Below, piece after piece: positions 1 to 10,909 of a stretch of 64,000 nt of DNA. Source of the DNA: Eurosta solidaginis (taxonomy: Eukaryota > Arthropoda > Insecta > Diptera > Tephritidae); the NCBI RefSeq assembly GCF_040869045.1, contig NC_090322.1, positions 182,775,477-182,839,476 of the forward strand. The letters run 5' to 3'. The notes under the pieces are model-generated. The model had not been told where the DNA came from. It did not search any database and saw only the letters and a program-made list of their open reading frames with translations. Every line of letters starts with the position of its first letter. The first letter of the stretch is position 1. The translations under genes were made by a program, and so were the position numbers.

Positions 1-467
1 GCGCACAAGGTGTCAGCAACAGAAGAGCGAGGCAGACGTCAGCAAGAACCCAAAGCGGTGTAATAACAACAATTTTGCTCACGTTGCTTTTCGGTTTTCG
101 TGCACACCAACGGCAACATAAATAAACATAATCATTTTATTGGTCTACATTGTGGACTCTACAACAACAACCAACCAGATCTCACTGACTCTCCGGCAGA
201 CCGACAGACCGGCACGGCACGCACAACATCCGATACACCGTTTGTACGCGTTTCATCGCAGCGCTCGCCGGTTTGCTTGGTTGAGCTATTAAATTATGCT
301 GATGCAGCTAATCACTTTGACAGCAATGGCATTTGGAATAAGACACAACAAAAAAATTGTGGAAAAAAATAAAAATAAATAAACGTATAAACTCATTCGG
401 TAGCAACAAAGTGGAGGAGCAGCACAAGCACTCATAATTCAAAAGAGATCTGCAAATTTTTACAAAT
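1..467 (+). other. Candidate 5' untranslated exon ending at a splice donor
   Basis: This stretch is richer in G+C and CAA/CAG words than its surroundings and carries no repeat signature that I recognise. It ends in CAAAT|GTGAGT at 467/468, a good match to the insect splice-donor consensus, and the donor runs into a short GTGA microsatellite (about 468-486). Several in-frame stops and the lack of a convincing start codon argue against a long coding exon. I infer a non-coding first or upstream exon of a host gene whose intron would extend into the window. It could also be plain intergenic DNA. No promoter motif is decisive. Confidence 0.35.
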
Positions 468-500
468 GTGAGTGAGTGAGTGAGTGTTGCTGATTGTTTT

Positions 501-1459
501 TATACCTTTCATGAACATGAAATGATATATTCACTTTGGTCCGATGTTTGTAACGTTGAGAAATATAGAAGATAGACTCACCATTAAGTATACCGAATAG
601 ATCAGAGCGACAAACTGAGTTGATATAGCCATGTCCGTCTGTCCGTCCGTCTGTCTGTTTGAACGCAAACTAGTCCATCCAATTTTTAAATATCTCAAAG
701 AAATTTGGCACAAGGATGTATTTGTGTATTATATTCGACATTTGTCGTATCCGGTAGGATCGGACCACTATAACATATATCTCCCAAACAACCGATCATT
801 CAGATAAGACGATTTTGGTAATTCCTGCCGCAATTTACAAAGTATAAACGTGCAACTCGGTGATATGTATTCTAATATATCATAGAAGATATACTGAGAA
901 AATGACTGTGATCGGAGTTATATATAGTTATATCCCATACAACCGATCGTTCAGATAGAAAGATTTTTGGCAATTTCTCCCTTAATTTCCAATATAAAAA
1001 CCTTAAACTTGGTGATATTTATTCTAATATATCATAGAAGATTTCATGAAAAAATAATTTCGATCGGAGCTATATATAATATATATCCCATACAACCGAT
1101 CGCTCAGATAGAAAGCTTTTTAGCCATTTCTCCCTTAATTTCCAATATACAAACGTTAAACTTGGTAATATATATTCTAATATATCATAGAAGATTTCCT
1201 GTTAAAATCATTTTGATCGGAGCTATATATAATATATATCCCATACAACCGGTCGTTCAGATAAGGGGGTTTTTTGACATTTTTTATTTTTTATTTATCT
1301 TAAAAATCGTTTACGTATGTACATCTGTTCACTATATATTTCTTATCTTATACATCCGATTATTTGGAGATTACGAACGGGATAAGATTATTGTTCAGCT
1401 CCATTCATGAAAGGTACGTAGTCTTCGGCACAGCCGAAGACAGTCCCGTCCTTACTTGT
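501..1459 (+). mobile_element. Helentron/HINE-like element, family A, copy 1
   Basis: The element opens with TATACCTTTCATGAA and the inverse, TTCATGAAAGGTA, lies at 1404-1416, giving a subterminal inverted repeat. A perfect 9-bp hairpin follows (stem 1421-1429 with 1433-1441, loop ACA), then the tail CCTTACTTGT. A GTCCGTC/GTCTGTC microsatellite lies at about 631-660. About four modules of 152-153 bp, each with a CCCATACAACCGATCGTTC-like core, start near 782, 934, 1087 and 1240. Inverted repeat, microsatellite, 3' hairpin and T-rich insertion points are the known plan of Helentron-associated non-autonomous elements (DINE-1 type). It has no coding capacity; the 147-codon frame inside comes from the modules. 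Confidence 0.75.
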
Positions 1460-2559
1460 TTTTTTTTTTTTTTTTTTGTTTGTGTTGCTAACTGGTGTTG
1501 CTTGCACACATTTTCTATGTATTTATTCATAAAATTATGTCTAAGCCATGTCACAGGACAATTTAGCAAACAAACTGTCAGAAACATGACAACTCAACAT
1601 GTGCTACCGTGTTACAACAGCTGAATGCGGAATGGTTTGAATGAGCTGAGTGAGTGAGTGAGGCATACAAACAGGCGCGCAACATAGCACACAGCATATG
1701 CATGACTAACTAACGGTTGACGTAAGTTTGAAGGGCTTGTTTTGCGCAAGTGTAATTGTGTAGAAAAAAAGGGCTGTAGAAACGTAGAAAGACAATTAGT
1801 GTTTTGAGTGGGCGCATCATGAAGTTTCAGGAATTTAAATGTCTTATGCAAAACTTTTAGAGGTTTTAAATATGCAAAAGGAAGCAGTCGCCAACACGAT
1901 TTTCTAAATTAATGCTATAGCAAAACTTGCAATAAAATTAAATTATAACTTTTAGTGCAAAAAGAAAAATTTGACTAACAGGAATTTCAAGCTAACATAG
2001 GAGGCAATCTCTTCTCAAACTACCGACATGTGCAGTAAGAGTACTGCACTGTAAAATTTGTTGATACACCGACGACGGTGTAAAGCAGCATGAAGAGAGG
2101 ACCCAGTTCATCACTTCCTTTAACGTTGCTCCGGACTACAGAAAAAATCTACTTCTAGAAGCAAGTCTATAGACGGTCTGTCCGAAGTCGTGCAATAGTG
2201 AATTAGTGGAAATGCCTTGCTAGACGAATGTGGAGTTTTGAGAAATTGTATGCATATCTTTGTAACCGCTTAAGCGACTCCGACTTAGGGGAGACTATTT
2301 GTATTTATTTTTGTAGGAAGGCATAGCCAGCGAAACTGCTGGCGCTGCAGCTACTTCGACACTAATAGTCCGCACCGTTTACAGATCCGTAATTCTCTGG
2401 TAAATCTATCTCCCGATTGATTTAAAGCTTACCTTCCACTAAAGTCGACAACGTCTATACAGCTTTTAAATAAGTTTGATGAGACAATTGCGGAGCATGT
2501 TTCAAGGCATAACTGGCTTTCTTTAAATTTTTAAAATTTCATTTTAAGTTAATGCTACA
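1460..2559. other. Unassigned AT-rich spacer
   Basis: A poly-T run follows the preceding element (about 1460-1477). After it the DNA is apparently single copy, with a second short GTGA run near 1650. I see no motif-supported gene, RNA or repeat here. Confidence 0.4.
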
Positions 2560-2990
2560 CTATTAGACCGCGCAGACGGTGTCCTGCCAGAAAATTGGCA
2601 TGTATGCTTTTGAAGAATTGTCCTAACATCGCTCCTTAGCGCTCTCATGCTCTCTTTTTACCTCTCACTCAATCTTACTCTTCGTCTTTCTTCGCCATCT
2701 TATTTGGCTCTCCCTCTAACTTTCCTTATGTACATATCTCTATTTTCTCTCTCTCTCATTTTTTCTTTTAATCTCTCAACCTCTTCCTTTATATATTCCT
2801 ATATCTCTTTCTTTCTCACTCTTTGTCTCTTTCTCTCTCTCCCTGTCTCATTCTCTCTATCTCACCCTTTCCCTAACTTTAACCCTCTTTCGCTCGGTAT
2901 CATTCTCCTTCGCTCGCACTCTTACACCTTTCTTTTTCTCTCTTTTTCCATCTTTCAATCCTCATCACACCCCCACTATCCACATATGGA
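2560..2990 (-). mobile_element. Decayed Helitron 3' region
   Basis: Read on the minus strand, the segment at about 2600-2560 aligns base for base with the Helitron terminus at 26559-26600. I count about 31 of 41 matches, including the inverted GGCAG/GTCTGC words and a GGTCTAATAG end where the other copy has GGTCTGCTAG. Just inside lies a long pyrimidine-rich tract (2641-2960), which is purine-rich on the minus strand. The copy at 26 kb has the matching purine tract in the equivalent place (26340-26520). The terminal CTAG has decayed to ATAG. The inner limit is uncertain, and no Rep/helicase coding is visible. Confidence 0.6.
2641..2960. repeat. Polypyrimidine tract (CT/TTC rich)
   Basis: About 320 bases are almost purely C and T, made of CTCT, TTTC and CTTT words. 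This explains the 151-codon Leu/Ser/Phe frame here, which is not a gene. The strand asymmetry is shared with the purine tract of the Helitron at 26.3-26.5 kb, so I treat it as the inner part of the minus-strand Helitron. Confidence 0.7.
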
Positions 2991-2999
2991 GCCACCAAA

Positions 3000-5400
3000 A
3001 CAAATAAAAGCTAAATTCTCAAATATTAGGTATAGCGAGCAGTGTTTTTTGCTTAGAGGTGACATGTTACACCCCACTTTTCCAAATTATATTGACGAAT
3101 AGGGCACATTTACCCAATTATCTCTAATATGAAATAAATAGCTTCGAACTTACGATTAATTGCAACTTTATATTGCCTAGGGTCTTGGCGGGGTGATGCT
3201 TTTCCCAAACCATGTATATCCTCTACTGCGTTCAGTTACTACATGATCCTACTGTTAAATTTTTTAAATATAGCTTGATGATTATAACCCAGACTGTGTT
3301 CACAAGAGGCCTTAGGGACGGCGACCACTTCTTCACGTTCGTGGGAACTAAGGTCAAGGTATTAAAAGCAATGAACTAGCTAAACATCGGCTCACTCTGT
3401 ACTACCGGGACAGCCTCTAATAAGACCAATTATAGCGGTTGCCGTGATGTACATTAAGAACTTCAAGCAGGCAACCGTCCAAAGGCGACAGTATTGTACA
3501 AACTCCTGTATGGAACATAGATATTGACAATATTGGGATGGAGTTTTTTCATTCTAAACATAGACGGAGGATGAAAAGACCTCTTACGTTGGCTTATATA
3601 TATGAGAGTTGAGGAGAATACTTAAATCTTACCGAAGCTATTTTATTTCAATATCTAAAATTTATGGCCTCAAATGTGAACCAGATAACTCTATTTTTTG
3701 TAATATAATATGGGTATGAAGGACTCGCCAAAGCTGATCAACAAATCAAATCACAATTATCCCTAAGAGGTTTGGAAATAGAGATCAACATGTGGAGTTT
3801 GATTCCGTTTGAAATCTCAACCAGTTTCGAAAATGTCAGACAAAGTGTTGACGAAGATATGGCCAAACCCTGTATCTACAATATGGCTACCAAACGAAAC
3901 GACGCCACTGAGGGTTTCTTTTCGATAAATTGACCGGGCAAGGATGCATCGATATGAATCCTCAGAGAACGTTTAACTACATGTAATATTCACGAAAGTT
4001 TCTTTGAGCAACAACTCATCAGATTGAGTTCAAGGACTTAGTTTTTGATATTGACTACAGTTGACTGTATGCTCTGATAAAATGAGTTTTTTCAACACTA
4101 AGCTGGATCTAAAGCTAGTCCCATTCGCTACCTTCCGAATTATATTCAAAAAAAAAAAAAAAAAAAAATTTTGTAAATATTTATTCCTGAGCCTTTTAAG
4201 TAAGTTCGGTTCATTAAGTGAACCTGCCTGATATACATTATTTGTGTGTAATTAATGTAAGCAATATTTATATTTTTAGCTACAACAAAAAAGTTTAAAA
4301 ATAAAAACTACAATTATATAAAACCTGAAATGAAAAAAACTAATGAGGAATTAATTAAAAGTAAAATAGCATAACAAACAAAGAAAATATGACAAAAATT
4401 CAAGACTGGAATAAAGGATGACAGTTGAGGTATTTTAATGATGTCCAATGACAAGATGGAGAACAACAATAAAAACACCACATGCTAGGATTACACCAAA
4501 AAGAAAACGAGGAAAAACAATGAGAAACAACAACAACAAGAGCATCAACAACAGCATCGAAACGTCATAAAGGCAAAATATGTGGTAATGAACGATTTAG
4601 TTACAAGCAGAGGGTCTGAACACACAAATGAAAGGGTTAAGGAGGAAAGCATGATAAGGAGAAGGAGGGAGATATAGAATGAAAATAGTCAATGCGCTAA
4701 ATGTAGTACAAAAATAAATTTAGTTTAGCCACTTTGATTGGCTGACCATAAGCAGCAAGGCTTTAACTTTGCCGACAAGTTTTTCTTTTACTTTTCTGTG
4801 CTTTTGCATTGTTGCTTTTTTCAGCTTTTTTTTGTTATATGTACATATATGTATGTAAGTACACATGTAATTTATGTAATTCCTTGTTACTTCTCGTCTC
4901 GGATGCACATGCAACATAATTCTTTTACTTAATTAACAACTTCGAAAAATGTTGATGAAATCCAAAGAAGTCTCGCTAAAAAAGAAAGATAGCACATAAA
5001 AATAAATAAAAGAAAAGCAAAAGAATGACAATTCATTTGCAATGGATGAGGGTATTTATATCATTAAAAAAATCACCCAACTGAGCACAAATGAAAAAAC
5101 AATTACGAAAAGTCATTTAAGCCAATTATTGACAACAAGTGAATGACAACAAAAATAACAAGAAGAACAGCAAGCGGATTGCAATGTAATAACCAAAATG
5201 AAAATAAAACAAAATGAAAGAAAAGGAGGCAGGAAGAGAAAAGAAGAAAGCTGAGCTTGTAAAGCGTGCAGGCTATTTGATGGTGTGTTCGAAAGGTAAC
5301 CAAAATCGCTTTGTGGACAATATATCCTCCGCCTACTAGCTCCGTGGGCCGAAATAAGTGAGGTAATATTCGTTTTATGCCGGTGTAACAGGAGTAGTAC
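3000..5400. other. Unassigned region, mostly AT-rich spacer
   Basis: 3.0-4.1 kb has moderately higher G+C and may be very old retroelement debris, but I could match nothing. An A tract lies at about 4149-4168. From 4.2 to 5.1 kb the sequence is A-rich with CAA words. The overlapping frames at 4720-4932 on both strands lack any recognisable domain. Confidence 0.35.
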
Positions 5401-5930
5401 ATCCTCCAACTTCACTACAGATATCCATACTTTGGCCTTTGTTATCAGGTGCTCACCGCTCTATCTACCCCTCCTACCGTACGTTTGTACCTTGCCTTTG
5501 TACCTGACAGTAACTTCTAGCCATTATCAACCGCAATATTATTACGCCTTATTAACTCAACCCCATTCTGAATTTCGCTTTATCGAAAGATGGTCTTGCC
5601 GTATTCGGTTCGTCTCGTATCATTCTGGGCATGGCACTAAGCAGGCCCTTTTCTACAGTTCTCCTTCTTATGGAAAACATTTGCAAGTAAGGGGTAAACG
5701 TCACATCGTAAGCTAGACTAGCGGACACGGGTCTCGCCGTGCCGGCTAGCCTGTTTGCGGTCCTGGGCCTGGGACGCTTACTCTCGCCCTGCTGCCTCTT
5801 AAAAGGCAACAACCCTGGCTTTTATCCGATCGCTGACATTACTCAAGTTGTTTACGGTATCGGGCGTTGCTCGTAGCAAAGTTGTTCTCGGTGAATTGAC
5901 GTCGACTTATTTCAACCGTTTTTGATAACA
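5401..5930. other. GC-richer block of probable old retroelement debris
   Basis: This block is richer in G and C (especially 5700-5800) than its neighbours, and frames are open on both strands. It abuts a SINE on one side. I could not match it to a protein family, so 'retroelement debris' is inferred only from composition and context. Confidence 0.25.
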
Positions 5931-5931
5931 C

Positions 5932-6275
5932 TATGGCCGCTGTGCTGTAGTGAAAGCATGCTCCGCCTACCACACCGAAGATCTTGGGTTCAAGCCACAG
6001 GCAAAGCAACATAAAAAATTTAGAAACAAGTTTTTTAATTAGAAAAAAGTTTTTCTAGTCGGGATCGCCCCTGAGGCAGTGAATTGGCAAACACTCCGAG
6101 TGTATTTGTGCTATAAAAAGCTTTGCAGTGAAAACTCATCTTCGTTGCAGATGCCGTTCGGCGTAAAACATGTGGGACTTCCAATTTGTAGAAAAAATTA
6201 AAAGGAGCACAACAGCTATTGGAAGCTCGGTCTTAAATCTCTTCGGAGGTTATCGCGCCTTGTATTTTATGTTTT
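5932..6275 (+). mobile_element. tRNA-headed SINE, copy 1
   Basis: The SINE begins with a tRNA-like head: GGCCGCTGTG, then CATGCTCCGCCTACCACACC, with a B-box-like GGTTCAAGCC at 5987-5996. The body and tail are shared with the other copies: an AAAAAGTTTTTCTA stretch, AGTGAAAACTCATC, GGAGCACAA and GGTTATCGCGCCTT, then a T-rich tail. The full-length family is about 350 bp. This copy is diverged in the head but essentially full length. The family would be transcribed by RNA polymerase III and mobilised by a partner LINE. Confidence 0.75.
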
Positions 6276-6278
6276 ATG

Positions 6279-6332
6279 GACTCATTCAGTATATGTGAGG
6301 TCCTCATGGACCGGCCCGTTCAACCTAACTTA
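6279..6332 (+). mobile_element. 3' terminal scrap of an R1/LOA-type LINE
   Basis: The words CATTCAGTATATGTGAGG, then GACCGGCCCGTTCAACC and TAACTTAACC, match the 3' end of the LINE at 28550-28608, which has GTCTATGTGAGG, GACCGGCCAG and TAACCTAACC. Only the tail survives, so it is a 5'-truncated insertion directly behind a SINE. Confidence 0.6.
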
Positions 6333-6840
6333 ACCGTTTTTGAGGTCCTTGCAAAGCGCGCACTCTCCCAGTCGGTTGGATGGACCAAGGCTCCCAACAG
6401 CTGCACACTCATCGCCGACAGGCGTTAGTGGGCCACATTTTTTTCCCAAGTCTGACTCAACGTTTTGAACGCTTTTTTGTTCCTCATCCTTTTTTCGCTA
6501 TGAACTTTTGAGTGTTATATATTGGTGGCAAGAAGACGCTAGACTAAACGGGCTCAGGGGTCTATAATGGAAAGTAAGAAAGGGGGTTAGCCGCATAAGA
6601 CCATAGTTAAGTCCTGCGAAGGGGCGGTGTCGATTAGGCCATGTTTAAATATAAATCATCTATTCGGAGACGGACAGTCTCTGGTCTTGGAGATCTCTTT
6701 GCTCTCCTATGAATCGGAACCGAGCAGGTGCAAGTACCTAATAGCATATGAGCGCTATACAGTTCGGCTAAGACCAGCGACAAGGTGCCTGTCGTGGCCA
6801 GGCCACAAAGGGCCTGGCTTATTGATGTAAATATTCATGA
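6333..6840. other. Unassigned, relatively GC-rich repeat debris
   Basis: The segment continues from the LINE tail with mixed composition, including TCAGGGGTCT and GGCCAGGCCACAAAGGGCC, an imperfect palindrome near 6798. No motif is strong enough for an assignment. Confidence 0.2.
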
Positions 6841-8233
6841 AGCGCACGTGGCTTTTAACTACAAACGTTTTACCAAAACTTCTTTATCCTTCACAATATA
6901 ACACTTTACCCTTCCCCGTATTCGTCGCTTTGGTTAAATAATGGGCTATTTGTTTGTTATTTTTTTTATTTTTCATTATATTGCGGATATTTTTTAATAT
7001 TAAAAATAAAAAAATGTAACAAAAAAATAAAAAAAAATAACGAAATAACAAAGTAAAATAAAATAAAATTAAATTGACTAAGATAAAAATAATAAATTTT
7101 TTTTTCTAAATTTATTATTTTTTTCCATCATTTATATTTAGTTTTATGCACCCAATTTTATTTGTTGAACCATCCCTGATTTATTTAAAAAATTTTACCA
7201 TACTTCCTATTTCCTTCATGCCAAGTTCTCCCGCCAACTTGTTGCTCTTAATCAAAGTCAATTTACTGAACGTATGTTGCAAACTACAATTAGAGACAAA
7301 TGAGGAAAGCAACGAGTTAAATAAACATACAAAATCGGCTAAAAGGGATCCCCTTTATAACATTAGCACAGCAACGATACCGAGTAACACAGTAGCGCGC
7401 ATGCGCAGCAATTCACTAATAAACTGTTGCAGGCAGCAGAAAAAAAAAACAACATACAAGAAGTAAATGAAGCACAAACAGGAAGAAACAGTCAAGAAGT
7501 TAGTTCGCTAATAGGCAGAGTGTAAAGGCAGGAAATAAGGCAAACAGATATATGTTGCTACATACATACATACTTGTATGCGGCCCAAGTTGTGGCCCAT
7601 TCAGTGCTTCGAAAAAAAGGCTACTGCTGTGTTCCTGAAGTTTGCAACTGGTTCAAGTAATTGCGTTTAAGTTTCATATTGGAAGTTCAAGCTGAGCTCA
7701 CCCGTATATTTATATACTTACATATAATGTCGTGGATATTTGCCAATTATATTTGATTGTTAATTCTAAACGATTTTGTATTGCTGTTGCATAGCCTTAC
7801 TTGGTGTGCAAGTTTGTTGTAGGCAGAGTGTGACAATTAAGCCCCTACTCTTGTTTATATTAATATATTGTGTAGAAGCCACAACAACAAGTATAAACTT
7901 GTGTGAAAAGGGGTGCCATGAGTTCATGGGAAGCAAAAACAACAACATCAGCTATAAATCTTGTAAACATTGTGGGAAGTGGATCATTAGGCGCTTAATA
8001 ATGTCATAAAATTAGAGCAATCATCTGATATTGTCTTACGATTATTTACTTTGAACACATTACTTAATAATAATTGAATCGTTAGCTTTTGACATTTGTA
8101 GGCTAAAATTACTGCAACTGCTGTAACGATTTTTTTAATTATCAATTAATTAATGCAATATAGTTAGAGTAATATTAATTGTATAGCTAATAATAACTTA
8201 GGAAAATTGACTTCAAATCGATACTAAATAATA
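6841..8233. other. AT-rich spacer without a recognised gene
   Basis: This is mostly low-complexity A/T, especially 6950-7140, where A and T runs alternate. A frame at 7146-7466 encodes no recognisable domain. I see no RNA gene and no paired termini. Confidence 0.4.
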
Positions 8234-8234
8234 T

Positions 8235-8480
8235 TGTAACGAATTTTGGGGAATTCCGCTTATTCCAAACCTTCTGCTAACGTTCGAATCGCTAAACTGT
8301 TAAATAAATAACTCCAATATTCAACAATACCAAATGGTCTTTATTCGACTATTTTGTGGTACTTCACAATAACACTTATACTTCACAATAGCGTGCTTAA
8401 ATCAAAACTGCTTAGTCATGCCTCAGCTTGCGCTGCTTTTATACTCTCGGTTTCCTCGTTCACCCATTTCTCCTAAGGTC
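8235..8480 (-). mobile_element. Solo LTR or LTR fragment, Ty3/gypsy-like
   Basis: On the plus strand the segment begins TGTAACGAATTTTGGGGAA, which is the reverse of an LTR ending in TTACA. On the minus strand it reads in the order expected of an LTR: a TATAAAAG box (about 8434-8443), a start region, then an AATAAA polyadenylation signal (about 8340-8345) and a U5-like stretch ending CGTTACA. The upstream limit on the minus strand and a target duplication could not be fixed, and no internal gag-pol sequence adjoins. Assignment to the gypsy group rests on resemblance alone. Confidence 0.5.
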
Positions 8481-8970
8481 TAGTAATTTCGTGAACTATA
8501 ACTACATATAAACGTATCCGCTACCCTAGATAAAGTTGTAGGAAGAATCGGTACCGTAACCCTTAACTGCAACCGTAAGCATGCCCGTAGAGACCACAGC
8601 CGTAACTGTATTTGTAAAGAGGCTTAATGCCATACTCTTTCATTTCAGAGTTCTTTTTCGTCCTCGATTTCGTGTACATATTCGCCTTTGGCGGTACTAT
8701 CACAACTAAGTACCATCATTATCATCACTATCCGTCTTCTTGTTACTCTTTTTACCTTGTTCTGCCCCATTTTTTGATATTTTTTAGCAATTTCTCTCAA
8801 ACTTTTGTTTTCCTTTTCTATATATTTATTTTTTCTCTTCCTCACCTTTTACACTTCTGTTTTCTTTATTTAACTTTTGCAGTTTTTTGGAATTCCCCAT
8901 ATCTTGAGCAAATATGTTTACACATCAAAAATCTCAATATTTCAACTGTTCTTTTCGTCAAATTTTCCGC
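8481..8970. other. AT- and pyrimidine-rich spacer
   Basis: The segment contains TTTTC-rich stretches that open a 137-codon Phe/Ser/Tyr-rich frame at 8627-9040. The composition explains that frame, and it shows no domain. Confidence 0.35.
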
Positions 8971-8974
8971 GTGG

Positions 8975-10088
8975 TCAGTGATATCATATAGTATGATACG
9001 GTCTAGTTTTAGTCTTGATGTATACTATAATCTGATTTGATGCGCTTAATTCATAGGGCTGTAATCTTCATATGGTCTAATCCCTGATAATTATGTTGGT
9101 TGATATAATGTTTGTCTAGTTCTAGTGATTTGATTTAATGTGAGTGGCGGACCTCATAGGATATGGTGCTATATGATCTCATATAACATAATTACTTTAT
9201 TTCATATGATCTGGTATCACTTGAATGTTGTCATATGATATGATTGTAATTTGATTTTCATTGATAGACAAACCTGTGACGTGTAATAATGAAGTTGATA
9301 TCACGCCATTGATTCTGGAGTATATGATAAGATAATATCATATGATTTGATTGAATGTCAACTGATCTAGTTTAGTGATTTCATTCGAGCTGGCGTACGT
9401 TATAAGATCTCATATCACTTAGTCACTTCATTTCGTGTGCCTTATGAAGCCATAGGTAAGATGTGATATGATCTTGCTTTATCGCATGTGATATTCTGTC
9501 AAAGGATATGATTTGATTTGATTTGACTGAGATACAAACCTGTGTTGCGCAATAAACAAGTTGATAACATATGATTTATTCACGACTATATGATTATATC
9601 GTATGGTTTGATTTAATGGCATTTTATCAAGTTTTCTGATTGCATTCGATGCAGCGAGCCTCATAAGATGTAATGCCACATGAACTGGTCACGTGATATA
9701 CTTTGACATGGTGTGATTTAATCTGAATGAGATATAATACTGCATCCCATTATATTCTTCTATTTAATATGAGTTGATCTGTTTGACCGCAACACAAGTA
9801 GAATTTGCTGAATCACTTTAATTAAACTGGATGTTATAATAGAATATAATTTTATATAATATAGTGCTCTGTGTCACGTGTATCACGTGATGAAATCTGT
9901 TTTGACTGAGACACAGTACTGTTATGCAATAATCATATTTTTATAATTGGCAGGATCTGACATCATCTCATAGGATATGCTATCATATGGTTTGGTGCAA
10001 TGTGATACAGTATGTTCTGATATACTTGATGCAGTGTTTGGGCTGTTGTGGGCGCGTTTATCAGGTTATCTGCTTATGTGGTAATTTT
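8975..10088. repeat. Diverged satellite of TGAT/CATATGA words, period about 250-265 bp
   Basis: The stretch is saturated with TGATATGATT, CATATGATTTGATT and related words. A longer unit is visible. TAGTGATTT(G/C)ATT followed by CTCATA(G/A)GAT-like words recurs at 9123, 9373 and 9634 (spacing 250 and 261). A GACAAACCTGTG, CAATAA, AAGTTGAT block recurs near 9266 and 9533 (267), with weaker echoes near 9735 and 9905. The units are strongly diverged from each other, so the array is old. Confidence 0.6.
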
Positions 10089-10441
10089 GGCGGCCACCGT
10101 GGTGTGATGGTAGCGTGCTCCGCCTACCGCACCGAATGCCCTAGGTTCACAGCCCGGGCAAAGCAACATCAAAATTTTAGAAATAAGGTTTTTCAATTAG
10201 AAGAAAATTTTTCTAAGCGGGCTCGCCACTCGGCAGTGTTTGGCAAGCACTCTGAGTGTATTTCTGCCATGAAAAGCTCTCAGTGAAAACTCATCTGCCT
10301 CGCAGATGCCGTGGTATAAAACAAGTAGGTCCCGTCCCGCAAATTTGTAGGAAAAATTAAAAAGGAGCACGACGCAAATTGGAAGAGAAGCTCGGCCTAA
10401 AATCTCTTCGCAGGTTATTGCGCCTTACGTTTATTTTTTTT
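10089..10441 (+). mobile_element. tRNA-headed SINE, copy 2 (near full length)
   Basis: This is the best plus-strand copy. The head GGCGGCCACCGTGGTGTGAT and GTAGCGTGCTCCGCCTACC carries A-box-like and B-box-like (AGGTTCACAGCCC) parts. The body has AAGGTTTTTCAATTAGAAG, TTTGGCAAGCACTC and CATGAAAAGCTC, and the tail GGAGCACGACGCAAATTGG and GGTTATTGCGCCTTACG ends in T-rich DNA. It sits inside the TGAT satellite, which resumes after it, so it inserted after that array formed. Confidence 0.85.
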
Positions 10442-10499
10442 CATTACTAAATAAAATATGCTAGACAAAAATAATTTTTCAACAGCTAACCTAATAATC

Positions 10500-10615
10500 A
10501 TGTTTACGTCATGATAGTGAAATAATTATCAAATTGATATCATTTATAGATCTGACATCATTTCACGAGGCATCGTATAATGTGATATAGTTTGATGTGA
10601 TGTAATGATAATTTT
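10500..10615. repeat. Continuation of the TGAT satellite beyond the SINE
   Basis: ATTGATATCATTTATAGATC, TCTGACATCATTTCACGAGG and TGATATAGTTTGATGTGATG repeat the word content of the array before the SINE, showing that the SINE interrupted it. Confidence 0.5.
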
Positions 10616-10909
10616 TTTTTATAAAATATTATTATTTTATGTAATCATGTAGTTAATATTTTAACTGAAAAATTTCGTCTGTATTCTTATTTTCTTGCAC
10701 TTGTACAAATGATATCAATAAAAATATTAACTCTACTAAAGCTGACATAAGTAATTCTATAAATTTTTTTTTGTTTCCGCTACTCATATCCTCATTATTT
10801 TACTTATGCAGATAGATGCATTTAATAGATTATCGTGTTTGTTATAAAAATAGTTGCACCATATTTTTTCTTCAGATCATTGCCGTATTCCATATACATA
10901 TATGTACAT

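Noticed and set aside
967..1410. 147-codon plus-strand frame
   Set aside because: It is produced by three tandem modules of the family A element (repeating IYNIYPIQP words); no domain and no conservation as protein expected.
2647..3102. 151-codon Ser/Leu/Phe-rich frame
   Set aside because: It lies in a polypyrimidine tract belonging to a Helitron 3' region; composition alone opens the frame.
8627..9040. 137-codon membrane-protein-like frame
   Set aside because: Phe/Tyr/Ile-rich because of T-rich DNA; it runs into the TGAT satellite and has no family match or splice signals.
10089..10170. tRNA gene
   Set aside because: The B-box is interrupted and the head continues into a conserved SINE body repeated seven times; no cloverleaf closes properly.
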